Assembly (NCBI RefSeq): GCF_001544015.1 | Contig: NZ_AP014924.1 | Location: forward strand, 1,364,001 to 1,428,000 | Direction: 5' to 3' | DNA: 64,000 nt | Source: Limnochorda pilosa | Lineage (GTDB): Bacteria; Bacillota; Limnochordia; Limnochordales; Limnochordaceae | Shown here: positions 30,711-38,711 of the stretch, piece after piece | Layout of the letters: each line of letters opens with the position of its first letter | Position numbering within the stretch: the first letter of the stretch is position 1 | Program-made: the position numbers and the translations under genes | Notes under the pieces: generated by a model | What the model saw: the letters and a program-made list of their open reading frames with translations, nothing else | Told to the model about the DNA's origin: nothing | Database searches by the model: none

Positions 30711-30786
30711 GCGCCTGTAGCTCAGGGGATAGAGCGGTGGCCTTCTAAGCCAACGGCCGGGGGTTCGAATCCCTCCAGGCGCGCCA
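30711..30786 (+). tRNA. tRNA-Arg (TCT)
   Basis: Acceptor GCGCCTG pairs with CAGGCGC; D-arm GCTCAGGGGATAGAGC; anticodon loop CTTCTAA with anticodon TCT; T-loop GGTTCGAAT; discriminator G and encoded CCA. Confidence 0.97.
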
Positions 30787-30971
30787 GCAAGGGAATGGGC
30801 GGCTTCCCGGATGGGGCCGACCCTTGCGCGTCTTCGCGGGTCACCGGGCGGGTGGCCTCGACCCGCGGCAGGGCCGGCCGGAGACGCGATCTGTCGAAGG
30901 GCCTGCGCCGACGGAGGCTGCGGGCGGGCCAAGGATCGTCCTCCTCTCGGCCGTTGCCTCCCTCGGCTGCC

Positions 30972-31000
30972 TTGACGCTCCTCCTCCTCCATGGTACACT
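30972..31000 (+). promoter_or_regulatory. Promoter of tRNA-His
   Basis: TTGACG (30972-30977), 17-base spacer, TACACT (30995-31000), 18 bases before the tRNA. Confidence 0.78.
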
Positions 31001-31017
31001 CGAAATCGCTCGAACGT

Positions 31018-31095
31018 GGTGGGTGTAGCTCAGTCGGTTAGAGCGTCGGGTTGTGGCCCCGAAGGTCGCCGGTTCGAATCCGGTCACTCACCCCA
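31018..31095 (+). tRNA. tRNA-His (GTG)
   Basis: Extra G at -1 (31018) opposite discriminator C (31092) is the histidine identity pair. Acceptor GTGGGTG pairs with CACTCAC; anticodon loop TTGTGGC, anticodon GTG; T-loop GGTTCGAAT; CCA encoded at 31093-31095. Confidence 0.96.
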
Positions 31096-31259
31096 CGGCC
31101 ATAGGCGTTCAACGGCCGTCCCTGCGGGGGCGGCCGTGCCGCGCCCGGGGCCGGGCCGCCTCGCCCGTCGGTCCCTGGGCGCGGCCGCCTCGCGTCGGCC
31201 GTGGATCCCCACCTCAGGCAGCGGGTCCCGGGCTCTGGCAGACCTTTCCCACGAAGGAA

Positions 31260-31297
31260 GGCTTGCGGGTGGGTCGAATAGGTCATGGGAGCAAGCC
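31260..31297 (+). repeat. Inverted repeat in the BMP operon leader
   Basis: GGCTTGC (31260-31266) and GCAAGCC (31291-31297) enclose 24 bases, ending 34 bases before the GTG start. It may fold in the leader. The remaining 31096-31259 is GC-rich with no recognised motif. Confidence 0.4.
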
Positions 31298-31331
31298 TGT
31301 CCCTGTGGTGATAGAACAAGGGGGGGTTAGC

Positions 31332-32369
31332 GTGAAGCGGGTTCCGGTACTGGCCGGGACGTTTCTTCTGCTGGCGGCCCTGGTCGCGTCCGTCGCCGCC
31401 GGCCCCGTGGCGGCCCAGACCTTCCGGGTCGGCATGGTGACCGACGTGGGTGGCATCGACGACAAGAGCTTCAACGCCACCAGCTGGGAGGGCGTGGCCC
31501 GGGCCATCCGGGAGCTGGGCGTCGACGGCCGCTTTCTCGAGTCCCAGCAGCAGACGGACTACGCCCGGAGCATCCAGGAGTTCCTCTCGCAGAAGTACGA
31601 CCTCATCGTGACCGTCGGCTTCCTCCTGGGTGACGCCACCAAGCAGTTCGCCCAGCAGAACCCGAACAGCAAGTTCGCCATCGTCGACTTCGCGTACGAG
31701 CAGCCCATCCCGAACGTCCGCGAGCTCACCTTCGCGACGGACCAGGCCGCCTTCCTGGCCGGCTACGCCGCGGCGGGCGTCACCAAGACGGGGGTCGTGG
31801 GCACCTTCGGCGGCATCCCCATCCCCACCGTGACCATCTTCATGCGCGGCTTCGAGGCCGGTGTGAAGCACTACAACCAGGTTCATGGCATGAACGTGGA
31901 GGTCCTGGGCTGGAACAGCAAGTCGGGTCAGGGGCTCTTCGCCGGGAACTTCGAGAGCACCGACGACGGGCGCCGCCTGGCTGAGGCGCTCTTCGACGAA
32001 GGGGCCGACATCGTCATGCCTGTTGCGGGCCCGGTGGGGTTGGGCGCCGCGGCGGCCGCCAAGGACCGGGGCCTGATGCTCGTCGGCGTGGACACCGACT
32101 GGTACGTGAGCGCCCCTGAGTTCAAGGAAACGCTGCTCACCAGCGTGATGAAGAAGATGGACGTGGCCGTTTACGACACCATCAAGGCGGCCATGGACGG
32201 GACGTTCGAGGGCGGCGCCTACGTGGGCACGCTGGCCAACGATGGGGTGGACATCGCCCCCTTCCACGACTACGAGGACCGGGTGCCCGCGTCGCTCAAG
32301 ACCGAGCTCGAGCAGATCCGCCAGCAGCTCATCGACGGCACCCTGAAGGTGGACGACGTCCTGAGGTAA
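31332..32369 (+). CDS. BMP-family ABC transporter substrate-binding protein
   Basis: Binding protein of the basic-membrane-protein (Med/PnrA) family, which takes up nucleosides. 345 residues; signal peptide to about residue 28 (ending PVAAQTF) lacks a lipobox Cys. Family motifs: GMVTDVGGIDDKSFNATSWEG, DLIVTVGFLLGDATKQFA, FAIVDF, ELTFATDQAAFLAGYAA, GTFGGIPIPTVTIFMRGFEAG and DIVMPVAGPVGLGAAAAAKD. GTG start after AAGGGGGG. The next three genes supply the ATPase and two permeases. Confidence 0.94.
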   Translation: MKRVPVLAGTFLLLAALVASVAAGPVAAQTFRVGMVTDVGGIDDKSFNATSWEGVARAIRELGVDGRFLESQQQTDYARSIQEFLSQKYDLIVTVGFLLGDATKQFAQQNPNSKFAIVDFAYEQPIPNVRELTFATDQAAFLAGYAAAGVTKTGVVGTFGGIPIPTVTIFMRGFEAGVKHYNQVHGMNVEVLGWNSKSGQGLFAGNFESTDDGRRLAEALFDEGADIVMPVAGPVGLGAAAAAKDRGLMLVGVDTDWYVSAPEFKETLLTSVMKKMDVAVYDTIKAAMDGTFEGGAYVGTLANDGVDIAPFHDYEDRVPASLKTELEQIRQQLIDGTLKVDDVLR

Positions 32370-32390
32370 AGGACCCTGCACGTGGGAAGC

Positions 32391-32441
32391 CCGAACGGGG
32401 CACGCCCGGCGGCCGTGCCGGCCGCCGGGTGTCCGGTTCGG
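32391..32441 (+). repeat. Nested hairpin between BMP gene and ATPase gene
   Basis: CCGAAC (32391-32396) pairs with GTTCGG (32436-32441), enclosing a perfect 10-bp stem CCCGGCGGCC (32405-32414) with GGCCGCCGGG (32420-32429) and a 5-base loop. No T-run. Confidence 0.8.
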
Positions 32442-32527
32442 CTGGTCGAGCCTGGGCGTTCGGGGCTGGGTCCAGCGCCGGAGAGCACCCGCGTGCCCGC
32501 AAGCGCCTCGGGGAATCTGGCAAGGTG

Positions 32528-34063
32528 GTGGGGAAGCTGTCCCAATCACGTCTGGAGCCTGTGCTGCAGCTGAAGGGCATCGTGAAACGGTTTCCCGGCG
32601 TCGTGGCCAACGATCGAATAGACCTTACCCTCTTCCCCGGCGAGATCCACGCGCTGCTGGGGGAGAACGGCGCCGGCAAGAGCACCTTGATGAACGTCCT
32701 CTACGGCCTGATCTCCCCCGACGCGGGCGAGATCGTCCTCAAGGGCGCGCCGGTGCGGCTGGAGAGCCCGGCCGGCGCGATCGCCCGGGGCATCGGCATG
32801 GTCCACCAGCACTTCATGCTGGTGCCGGTAATGACGGTAGCCGAGAACGTCATGCTCGGTCTCGAATCCACCCGGGGCCGCTTCTTCCTGGACACGGCCC
32901 GGGTGGCGCGGCGCATTCGGGAGATCTCCTCCCGGCACGGCCTCGCCGTGGAGCCCGAGGCGGTGGTGCAGCACCTGCCCGTGGGCGTGCAGCAGCGGAT
33001 CGAGATCATCAAGGTGCTCTACCGGGAAGCGGAGATCCTGATCCTGGACGAGCCCACCGCGGTCCTCACGCCCCAGGAGGTCGAGGACCTCTTCGAGATC
33101 CTCCGCAGCCTCGCCCGCAGCGGACACTCGCTCCTCTTCATCACCCACAAGCTGAAGGAGGCCCTCGCGCTCGCCGACCGCATCACCGTCCTCCGGCGCG
33201 GCCGGGTGGTGGGCACCCGCCGCCCCGAAGAGACCAGCGAGGAAGAGCTGGCCACGATGATGGTGGGGCGCGACGTGGAGCTGACGGTGAAGAAGCGGCC
33301 CGCCCGGCCGGGCAGGCCTGTCCTCAGCGTCCAGGGCCTCTGGGTGGAGGCCGATGAGGGCCCGCCCGCCATCCGGGACCTGTCGCTGGAGGTGCGCGCC
33401 GGCGAGATCCTGGGCGCGGCGGGTGTGCAGGGCAACGGCCAGACCGAGCTGATGGAGGCTCTCGCGGGCTTGCGGCCGCCCCGGGCCGGGCGCATCGTGA
33501 TCGACGGCCGGGACGTGAGCCGAGCCACGCCCCGGGAGATCGCCGAGCTGGGCGTGGGTTACATCCCCGAGGACCGCCAGCGGGACGGGCTCATCCTGCC
33601 CTTCCCCCTGGAGGACAACCTGATCCTCAACCGGTACCACCGGGAGCCCTTCTCCCGGAAGGGGTGGATCCAGCGGGAGGAGGTCCGCCGCCAGGCGGAG
33701 ACCCTGCTGCAGGCCTTCGACATCCGGGCGAGCTCGGTGACCGCGGCCGTGCGGAACCTGTCGGGGGGCAATCAGCAGAAGGTGATCGCCGCCCGGGAGC
33801 TCTCCCGCCCCATCAAGCTGCTCCTGGCCTCGCAGCCCACCCGGGGGCTCGACGTGGGCTCCATCGAGTACATTCACAGCCGGATCCTGGAGGCCAGGGA
33901 CGGGGGTACGGCGGTGGTGCTGGTCTCCACCGAGCTGGACGAGATCCTCGCGCTCTCAGACCGCATCGCCGTCCTGTACCGGGGGCGGATCGTGGGGCTC
34001 CTGGACGCGGCCAGCGCGGACCGTACCCACCTGGGGCTCCTCATGACGGGGGCGGCCGCATGA
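32528..34063 (+). CDS. ABC transporter ATPase with two ATP-binding domains (nucleoside/BMP type)
   Basis: About 511 residues with two ABC cassettes. First: LLGENGAGKSTLM Walker A, Q-loop HQHFMLVPVMTVAENVML, signature LPVGVQQRIEI (degenerate), Walker B LILDEPTAVLTPQE. Second: GAAGVQGNGQTELMEAL (degenerate P-loop), LSGGNQQKVIAAREL signature, LLLASQPTRGLD. Degenerate sites in one cassette are normal for this sugar/nucleoside class. Start is uncertain: GTG 32528 chosen, GTG 32561 possible. It overlaps the first permease by four bases. Confidence 0.93.
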   Translation: MGKLSQSRLEPVLQLKGIVKRFPGVVANDRIDLTLFPGEIHALLGENGAGKSTLMNVLYGLISPDAGEIVLKGAPVRLESPAGAIARGIGMVHQHFMLVPVMTVAENVMLGLESTRGRFFLDTARVARRIREISSRHGLAVEPEAVVQHLPVGVQQRIEIIKVLYREAEILILDEPTAVLTPQEVEDLFEILRSLARSGHSLLFITHKLKEALALADRITVLRRGRVVGTRRPEETSEEELATMMVGRDVELTVKKRPARPGRPVLSVQGLWVEADEGPPAIRDLSLEVRAGEILGAAGVQGNGQTELMEALAGLRPPRAGRIVIDGRDVSRATPREIAELGVGYIPEDRQRDGLILPFPLEDNLILNRYHREPFSRKGWIQREEVRRQAETLLQAFDIRASSVTAAVRNLSGGNQQKVIAARELSRPIKLLLASQPTRGLDVGSIEYIHSRILEARDGGTAVVLVSTELDEILALSDRIAVLYRGRIVGLLDAASADRTHLGLLMTGAAA

Positions 34064-35307
34064 GCAGGAACCCGAAACCAGATGCCGGATCGCAGGGAAG
34101 CCCGCAGGATCCGGCCCCCGGCCGGGCGCGTTCCGTCGCCGGCGCGCTGGCCGAGGCGGCCTTCTCCCGCAGCCTGGTGCCCCTTCTGGCGGTGTTCACG
34201 GGCCTCGTCATCAGTGCCGTGCTGATCGTGGCCACGGACCCGGCCGTCTGGCAGGCGTGGGGGCAGGTCACCGTCCGTCCCGGGCTCTTTCTGGCGGCCG
34301 TGGGCCGGAGCGTCTACGTTGCCTTCGCGGCCCTCTTCGAGGGTGCCGCGGGAAGCCCCTACGCCCTCTCGGAGAGCCTGGTCACCTCCACACCCTACGT
34401 CTTCGCCGGCCTCGCGGTGGCCGTGGGCTTCCGGGCCGGCCTTTTCAACATCGGCGCGGAGGGGCAGCTGTACATCGGGGCGCTCGCTTCGGTCTTCGTG
34501 GGCTACGCGGTCCACGGCCTGCCGTGGTTTCTGCACCTGCCCATGGCCATCCTGGCGGGGGCCGCGGCTGGGGCGATCTGGGCCGCCGTTCCCGGATACC
34601 TGAGGGCCCGCACCGGCGCGCATGAGGTGGTCAACACCATCATGCTCAACTACGTGGCCTTCCGCCTGAGCGACTGGCTCCTCAACGGACCCATGAAGCG
34701 GCCCGGTCCGGGCGGGGTGCCGGGCTGGGTACCCATCAGCCCCGAGGTGCTGCCGAGCGCCTACCTGCCCCGGCTCTTCGCCGAGCCCCTGCGGCTCCAC
34801 TGGGGGTTCATCCTGGCCATCCTCGTCGCGGTGGCCGCCTACTACCTGCTCTTCCGGACCACCTTCGGCTTCGAGATGCGGAGCGTCGGCGCCAACCCCA
34901 GCGCCGCCCGGGTGGCGGGCATGCGGGTGCCCCGGGTGTACGTGCTCACCATGGCCCTTTCCGGCGCCCTCGCAGCCATGGCGGGCGTCTCCCAGGTCCT
35001 GGGGGTGGATCGCTGGCTGGGGCAGGGCTTCTCGGCGGGCTACGGCTTCGACAGCATCGCCCTCGCACTCCTGGGGAAGAGCCACCCGGCGGGCGTGGTG
35101 GGGGCCGCGCTCCTCTTCGGGTTCCTCCGCAGCGGGGCGACCCGCATGCAATCGGTGGCGGACATCCCCATCGACATCATCACCATCGTGCAGGCGCTGG
35201 TCATCGTCTTCGTGGCCGCCGAGGCCCTCGTGCGCGGCATCTACCGGATGAAGCCCACCGGCGAGAAGGCGGAGGAGGTCTTCACCCGGGGGTGGCGCGG
35301 CACGTGA
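34060..35307 (+). CDS. ABC transporter permease 1 (nucleoside/BMP type)
   Basis: 415-residue membrane protein, about 8-10 membrane segments. Family block GLFNIGAEGQLYIGALAS, GAHEVVNTIMLNYVA, RSVGANPSAARVAGM and GYGFDSIALALLGKSHPAGV. Starts ATGA-overlapped with the ATPase stop. Transports with permease 2. Confidence 0.93.
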   Translation: MSRNPKPDAGSQGSPQDPAPGRARSVAGALAEAAFSRSLVPLLAVFTGLVISAVLIVATDPAVWQAWGQVTVRPGLFLAAVGRSVYVAFAALFEGAAGSPYALSESLVTSTPYVFAGLAVAVGFRAGLFNIGAEGQLYIGALASVFVGYAVHGLPWFLHLPMAILAGAAAGAIWAAVPGYLRARTGAHEVVNTIMLNYVAFRLSDWLLNGPMKRPGPGGVPGWVPISPEVLPSAYLPRLFAEPLRLHWGFILAILVAVAAYYLLFRTTFGFEMRSVGANPSAARVAGMRVPRVYVLTMALSGALAAMAGVSQVLGVDRWLGQGFSAGYGFDSIALALLGKSHPAGVVGAALLFGFLRSGATRMQSVADIPIDIITIVQALVIVFVAAEALVRGIYRMKPTGEKAEEVFTRGWRGT

Positions 35308-35377
35308 GCCCCAGGCGCGGCACCCGGTCGTCGGGCAGCGAACGCACGCCAGTCATGAGGATGAAGGTGGGACGGGC

Positions 35378-36670
35378 ATGAGCCAGCTTCAACCGGCGGG
35401 GCCGGCCCCGGGGGATGCCCTGGGGGTCGCGGTTCCGAGCCTTGCACCCAGGAACTGGGCTCCCGTGGTGGTCTCGGGCCTGGTGGCCGCGGCCATCCTC
35501 CTGCTCTTCGCGCGGGTCGTCCCCTTCGGAGAGGTGGCCACCTTCCGGCTGACCGCCGGCCGGGCCAGCGCGGCCCCGCCGGTGGCCCCGCTGGTGGTGC
35601 CGGCGCGGGCCATGCTTCTCTTGCTGGCGGCCCTGGCCGCGGCGGCCGGCGCATGGGCGTACACACGCCCCGAGCGGGGCGGCCTCTCCACGGGCTTCTC
35701 CCTGGGGGCCTTCGTCATCGCGTTCTTGGTGTGGGCGGCGGCCGGGAAGAGCTTCAACCTGCTGGCCATGCTGCAGAGCACCCTGGTGCGGGCGGTGCCC
35801 ATCACCCTCGCCGCGTTGAGCGGCGTCATGTGCGAGCGCTCGGGCGTGATCAACATCGCGATCGAGGGGATGATGCTCACCGCAGCCTTCACCGCCGTCG
35901 TCGCCGCGAGCGTCGCAGGGAGCCTCTGGATGGGGCTGACGGTGGGGCTCCTCACCGGCGCGCTGCTGGCCTGGGCCCACGCGGTGCTGGCCATCAAGTA
36001 CCGGGTGGACCAGATCGTGAGCGGCACGGTGATCAACATCTTCGCGGTGGGCATCACCAGCTACCTGAGCGCCCGCTTCCTCCAGGTGCCCGAGTACGCC
36101 TGGATGAACAACTCGGGGACCTTCCCCGCGGTCCAGGTTCCGCTCCTCAACCGGATCCCCGTTCTGGGGCCGCTCTTCTTCGAGGGGAACCTCTTCTTCT
36201 TCCTCGCGCTGGCGCTCGTCATCGGTTTGCAGGTCGTGCTCTTCCGCACCCGGTTCGGGCTGAGGGTGCGATCGGTGGGGGAGCATCCCCGGGCGGCGGA
36301 CACCCTGGGGATCGACGTGAACCGGGTGCGCTACGTGAGCGTCATCCTGGGCGGGATGCTGGCCGGGCTGGGCGGCGCCTACTTCACCATCGGGTCCGTG
36401 GGCCGCTTCGACGAGCAGATGACCGCCGGTCGCGGCTTCATCGGCCTGGCAGCCATGATCTTCGGCAAGTGGACCCCGGCCGGGGCCTTCGGCGCCTCCA
36501 CCCTCTTCGGCTTCACCGACTCCCTGCAGACGCGCCTGCAGATCCTCGGGATCCCCATCCCCTCCGAGTTCCTCTTGATGGCCCCCTACCTGGTCACCAT
36601 CGTGGTGCTGGCCGGGGTGGTGGGCCGGGCCTACCCGCCGGCGGCGGACGGCCAGCCATACGAGAAGTAG
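35378..36670 (+). CDS. ABC transporter permease 2 (nucleoside/BMP type)
   Basis: 430-residue membrane protein with the family block VMCERSGVINIAIEGMML, YRVDQIVSGTVINIFAVGI, RSVGEHPRAADTLGIDVN and AGRGFIGLAAMIFGKWTPAG. N-terminal about 90 residues contain two extra membrane segments and a linker. Last gene of the BMP operon; 70 bases separate it from permease 1. Confidence 0.93.
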   Translation: MSQLQPAGPAPGDALGVAVPSLAPRNWAPVVVSGLVAAAILLLFARVVPFGEVATFRLTAGRASAAPPVAPLVVPARAMLLLLAALAAAAGAWAYTRPERGGLSTGFSLGAFVIAFLVWAAAGKSFNLLAMLQSTLVRAVPITLAALSGVMCERSGVINIAIEGMMLTAAFTAVVAASVAGSLWMGLTVGLLTGALLAWAHAVLAIKYRVDQIVSGTVINIFAVGITSYLSARFLQVPEYAWMNNSGTFPAVQVPLLNRIPVLGPLFFEGNLFFFLALALVIGLQVVLFRTRFGLRVRSVGEHPRAADTLGIDVNRVRYVSVILGGMLAGLGGAYFTIGSVGRFDEQMTAGRGFIGLAAMIFGKWTPAGAFGASTLFGFTDSLQTRLQILGIPIPSEFLLMAPYLVTIVVLAGVVGRAYPPAADGQPYEK

Positions 36671-36811
36671 CGGGAGGAAGCGGGACGGCTCCGCGCGGCG
36701 CACCTGCGGCGTGCGTCCCCCAGGCGCTGCCCGGACCGTGCAGGTCCTGTGCAGGGCGGTAGACCCCACGCGCCGAACCTCTGCCGAAACGTTCACGGGA
36801 GCGTGGGCGGC

Positions 36812-38467
36812 ATGGATGAGACATGGCGGCGCGGCGTGGGGGAAGAGATGCCCTTGCCGCCTGGCGGAGCACCCCCGATCCACCCGGGGTCTGGCGACGG
36901 GATGGGGGCCGTACGGGCAGCTGCGGCTGGGTCCAGGCATCTGATCCTCTTCGAAGGGGTGATCGAGGGATCTCCTCTCCTCCGGGCGCTGGCGGCGTTG
37001 CTCGGCGGGCTTGCAGAAGGCGAGAGAGCCGGGAGCCCGGAGGCCCATGGGGGATGGACCGGAGACCTCTGGGCGCTGGCAGCCGCGCTGGCCCGGCAGC
37101 TCCTCGATCCGGAAGCCTTCGGGCCCGTTCCTGGCAACGCCCCCGCCCGGTCCGACCCCGGGGCCATGTCCCCGTCACCCTGGCACGACCACCTGGTAGA
37201 GCGGCTCCTGGCGGACGACAACGCCTTCACCCGGGCCGCGGCGCGCGCGGACGGGCCGGAGCGCCTCACTCCCTCGCTCCAGGCTGCGGCGGTTCACGAC
37301 CTGCGGGCCCTCCAGGCTCTGGCCGCGCTGCGCCCCTCCGACCTCGAAGCGGCGCTCCGGCATCGGGGGATTCCCTGGCCCGAAAGGGTGCTGGCGTGGA
37401 GTGCGGGGACCGGTTGCGTCACGGCAGCGGGCAGGAGAAGGCCGCGGCCAGACTTGGTCGCGCACCTCCGGCGGGTGCTGGCCGCAAGCGACGACTGGGG
37501 GAGATCGCTGCCTGAGCTGGCCGCCTACTGGCGCGCCGTGGGCGCCGGGGCGTTCGGCCAATACGTGGCGTTCCGGTGGGGCGCGCCGGTTGCCGACGGG
37601 AAGCCGGGCGCGGCCCTGCTCCCCGTGGCACACCCCGACCCCGTCCGCCTGGAGGACCTGGTGGGCTACGAAGTGCCCCGCCGGCAGGTGGTGGAGAACA
37701 CCGAGCGCTTCGTCTCAGGCCGGCCAGCCCACCACCTGCTCCTGTACGGGCCCCGGGGCACCGGGAAGTCTGCCACCGTCAAGGCCCTCGGCCATGCCTT
37801 CGCTAGCCAAGGGCTCCGACTTGTAGAGCTCCCGCTCGCCCGGGTGCACGAGCTTCCCCAGCTCCTGGGCGTCGTCCGCCGGCAGCCCCAGCGGTTTGTC
37901 ATCCTCCTCGACGACCTTTCTTTCGAACCGGGGGATCCCGCCGTGAAGGAGCTGAAGGTGGCTCTTGAGGGAACGGTGGAGGCGTGGCCGGTGAACGTCC
38001 GCCTCTACGCCACCTCCAACCGGCGGCACGTGGTGAGGGAGGAGCGGGACGGGCCGGCCTTTCGCGTGCAGGACGAGATCCACGAGCAGATCTCGCTGGC
38101 CGATCGCTTCGGGGTGACCGTCCTCTTCCAGGCGGCGGACCAGGAGCTCTACCTGCGCGTCGTGGAGGGACTGCTCCGCCAGTCCGGGGTGCGGGTCGTG
38201 GAGAACGGCGTTCCGGCCGGCGATCAGGCGGCCGGGAATGGGCCCGCGCGCACCGATCCGGCGGGTCACATGGCTCCGGCGGGTCCGACGGTGGACCGGC
38301 GGACCCTGGCCCGCGAGGCGCTCCAGTGGGCGCTCTGGAACAACGAGCGCTCACCCCGCACCGCGGCCCAGTTCGTGCAGGAGTGGCTGGGAAGGGAAGG
38401 CACGCCTGCTGCAGCCGCCGCCGCTCCGTCACGACTTGACACCGGCACCCCCGGGGCCTTAAGGTAG
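36812..38467 (+). CDS. DUF815-family AAA ATPase
   Basis: About 551 residues. The C-terminal half is the DUF815 AAA module: LVGYEVPRRQVVENTERFVSG, Walker A YGPRGTGKSATVKAL (about residue 312), Walker B FVILLDDLSFEPGD (about 363), YATSNRRHVV and LADRFGVTVLF. The N-terminal half is a family-typical helical region of unknown role. Function of DUF815 ATPases is not established. Start among ATG 36812, 36848 and 36899 is uncertain. The tail overlaps the tRNA-Lys promoter. Confidence 0.82.
   Translation: MDETWRRGVGEEMPLPPGGAPPIHPGSGDGMGAVRAAAAGSRHLILFEGVIEGSPLLRALAALLGGLAEGERAGSPEAHGGWTGDLWALAAALARQLLDPEAFGPVPGNAPARSDPGAMSPSPWHDHLVERLLADDNAFTRAAARADGPERLTPSLQAAAVHDLRALQALAALRPSDLEAALRHRGIPWPERVLAWSAGTGCVTAAGRRRPRPDLVAHLRRVLAASDDWGRSLPELAAYWRAVGAGAFGQYVAFRWGAPVADGKPGAALLPVAHPDPVRLEDLVGYEVPRRQVVENTERFVSGRPAHHLLLYGPRGTGKSATVKALGHAFASQGLRLVELPLARVHELPQLLGVVRRQPQRFVILLDDLSFEPGDPAVKELKVALEGTVEAWPVNVRLYATSNRRHVVREERDGPAFRVQDEIHEQISLADRFGVTVLFQAADQELYLRVVEGLLRQSGVRVVENGVPAGDQAAGNGPARTDPAGHMAPAGPTVDRRTLAREALQWALWNNERSPRTAAQFVQEWLGREGTPAAAAAAPSRLDTGTPGALR
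38436..38465 (+). promoter_or_regulatory. Promoter of tRNA-Lys inside the end of the DUF815 gene
   Basis: A perfect TTGACA (38436-38441) is followed after 18 bases by TAAGGT (38460-38465), or after 17 by TTAAGG. Both lie in the last codons of the upstream gene. The predicted start of transcription falls at the first base of the tRNA. Confidence 0.6.
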
Positions 38468-38471
38468 CTAT

Positions 38472-38547
38472 GGGCCGCTAGCTCAGTCGGTAGAGCAGGG
38501 GACTTTTAATCCCAAGGTCCAGGGTTCGAGCCCCTGGCGGCCCACCA
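38472..38547 (+). tRNA. tRNA-Lys (TTT)
   Basis: Acceptor GGGCCGC pairs with GCGGCCC; D-arm GCTCAGTCGGTAGAGC; anticodon loop CTTTTAA with anticodon TTT; T-loop GGTTCGAGC; discriminator A and encoded CCA. Begins four bases after the DUF815 stop. Confidence 0.97.
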
Positions 38548-38586
38548 GGGAATGATCGGGGTTTGGCCGATCCGTGGGGGGAAGGT

Positions 38587-38612
38587 GGGTGGCCACCTTT
38601 CCCTCACGACTT
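38587..38612 (+). terminator. Possible terminator after tRNA-Lys
   Basis: A stem of about ten pairs, GGAAGGTGG near 38580-38588 with CCACCTTTCC near 38593-38602, with one bulge, is followed by a C/T-rich tail. Weak because the tail is not a clean T-run. Confidence 0.35.
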
Positions 38613-38711
38613 CCTTTCTCGTCCGACCCTTGGTGGGGTGGGGAGGCGGGCTCCTTGGGCTGGCCTTGAGTCAGGCGTTCCCCAGGTGCGCTTCGTATCG
38701 CCTTGCTCGGC

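Noticed and set aside
30960-31095. Integrated element at the tRNA genes
   Set aside because: No integrase, direct repeat of a tRNA end or phage gene was found next to tRNA-Arg, tRNA-His, tRNA-Lys, tRNA-Leu or tRNA-Pro/Gly.
31096-31331. Purine riboswitch before the nucleoside transporter
   Set aside because: No purine aptamer core or loop-loop pairing could be found; only a 7-bp inverted repeat.
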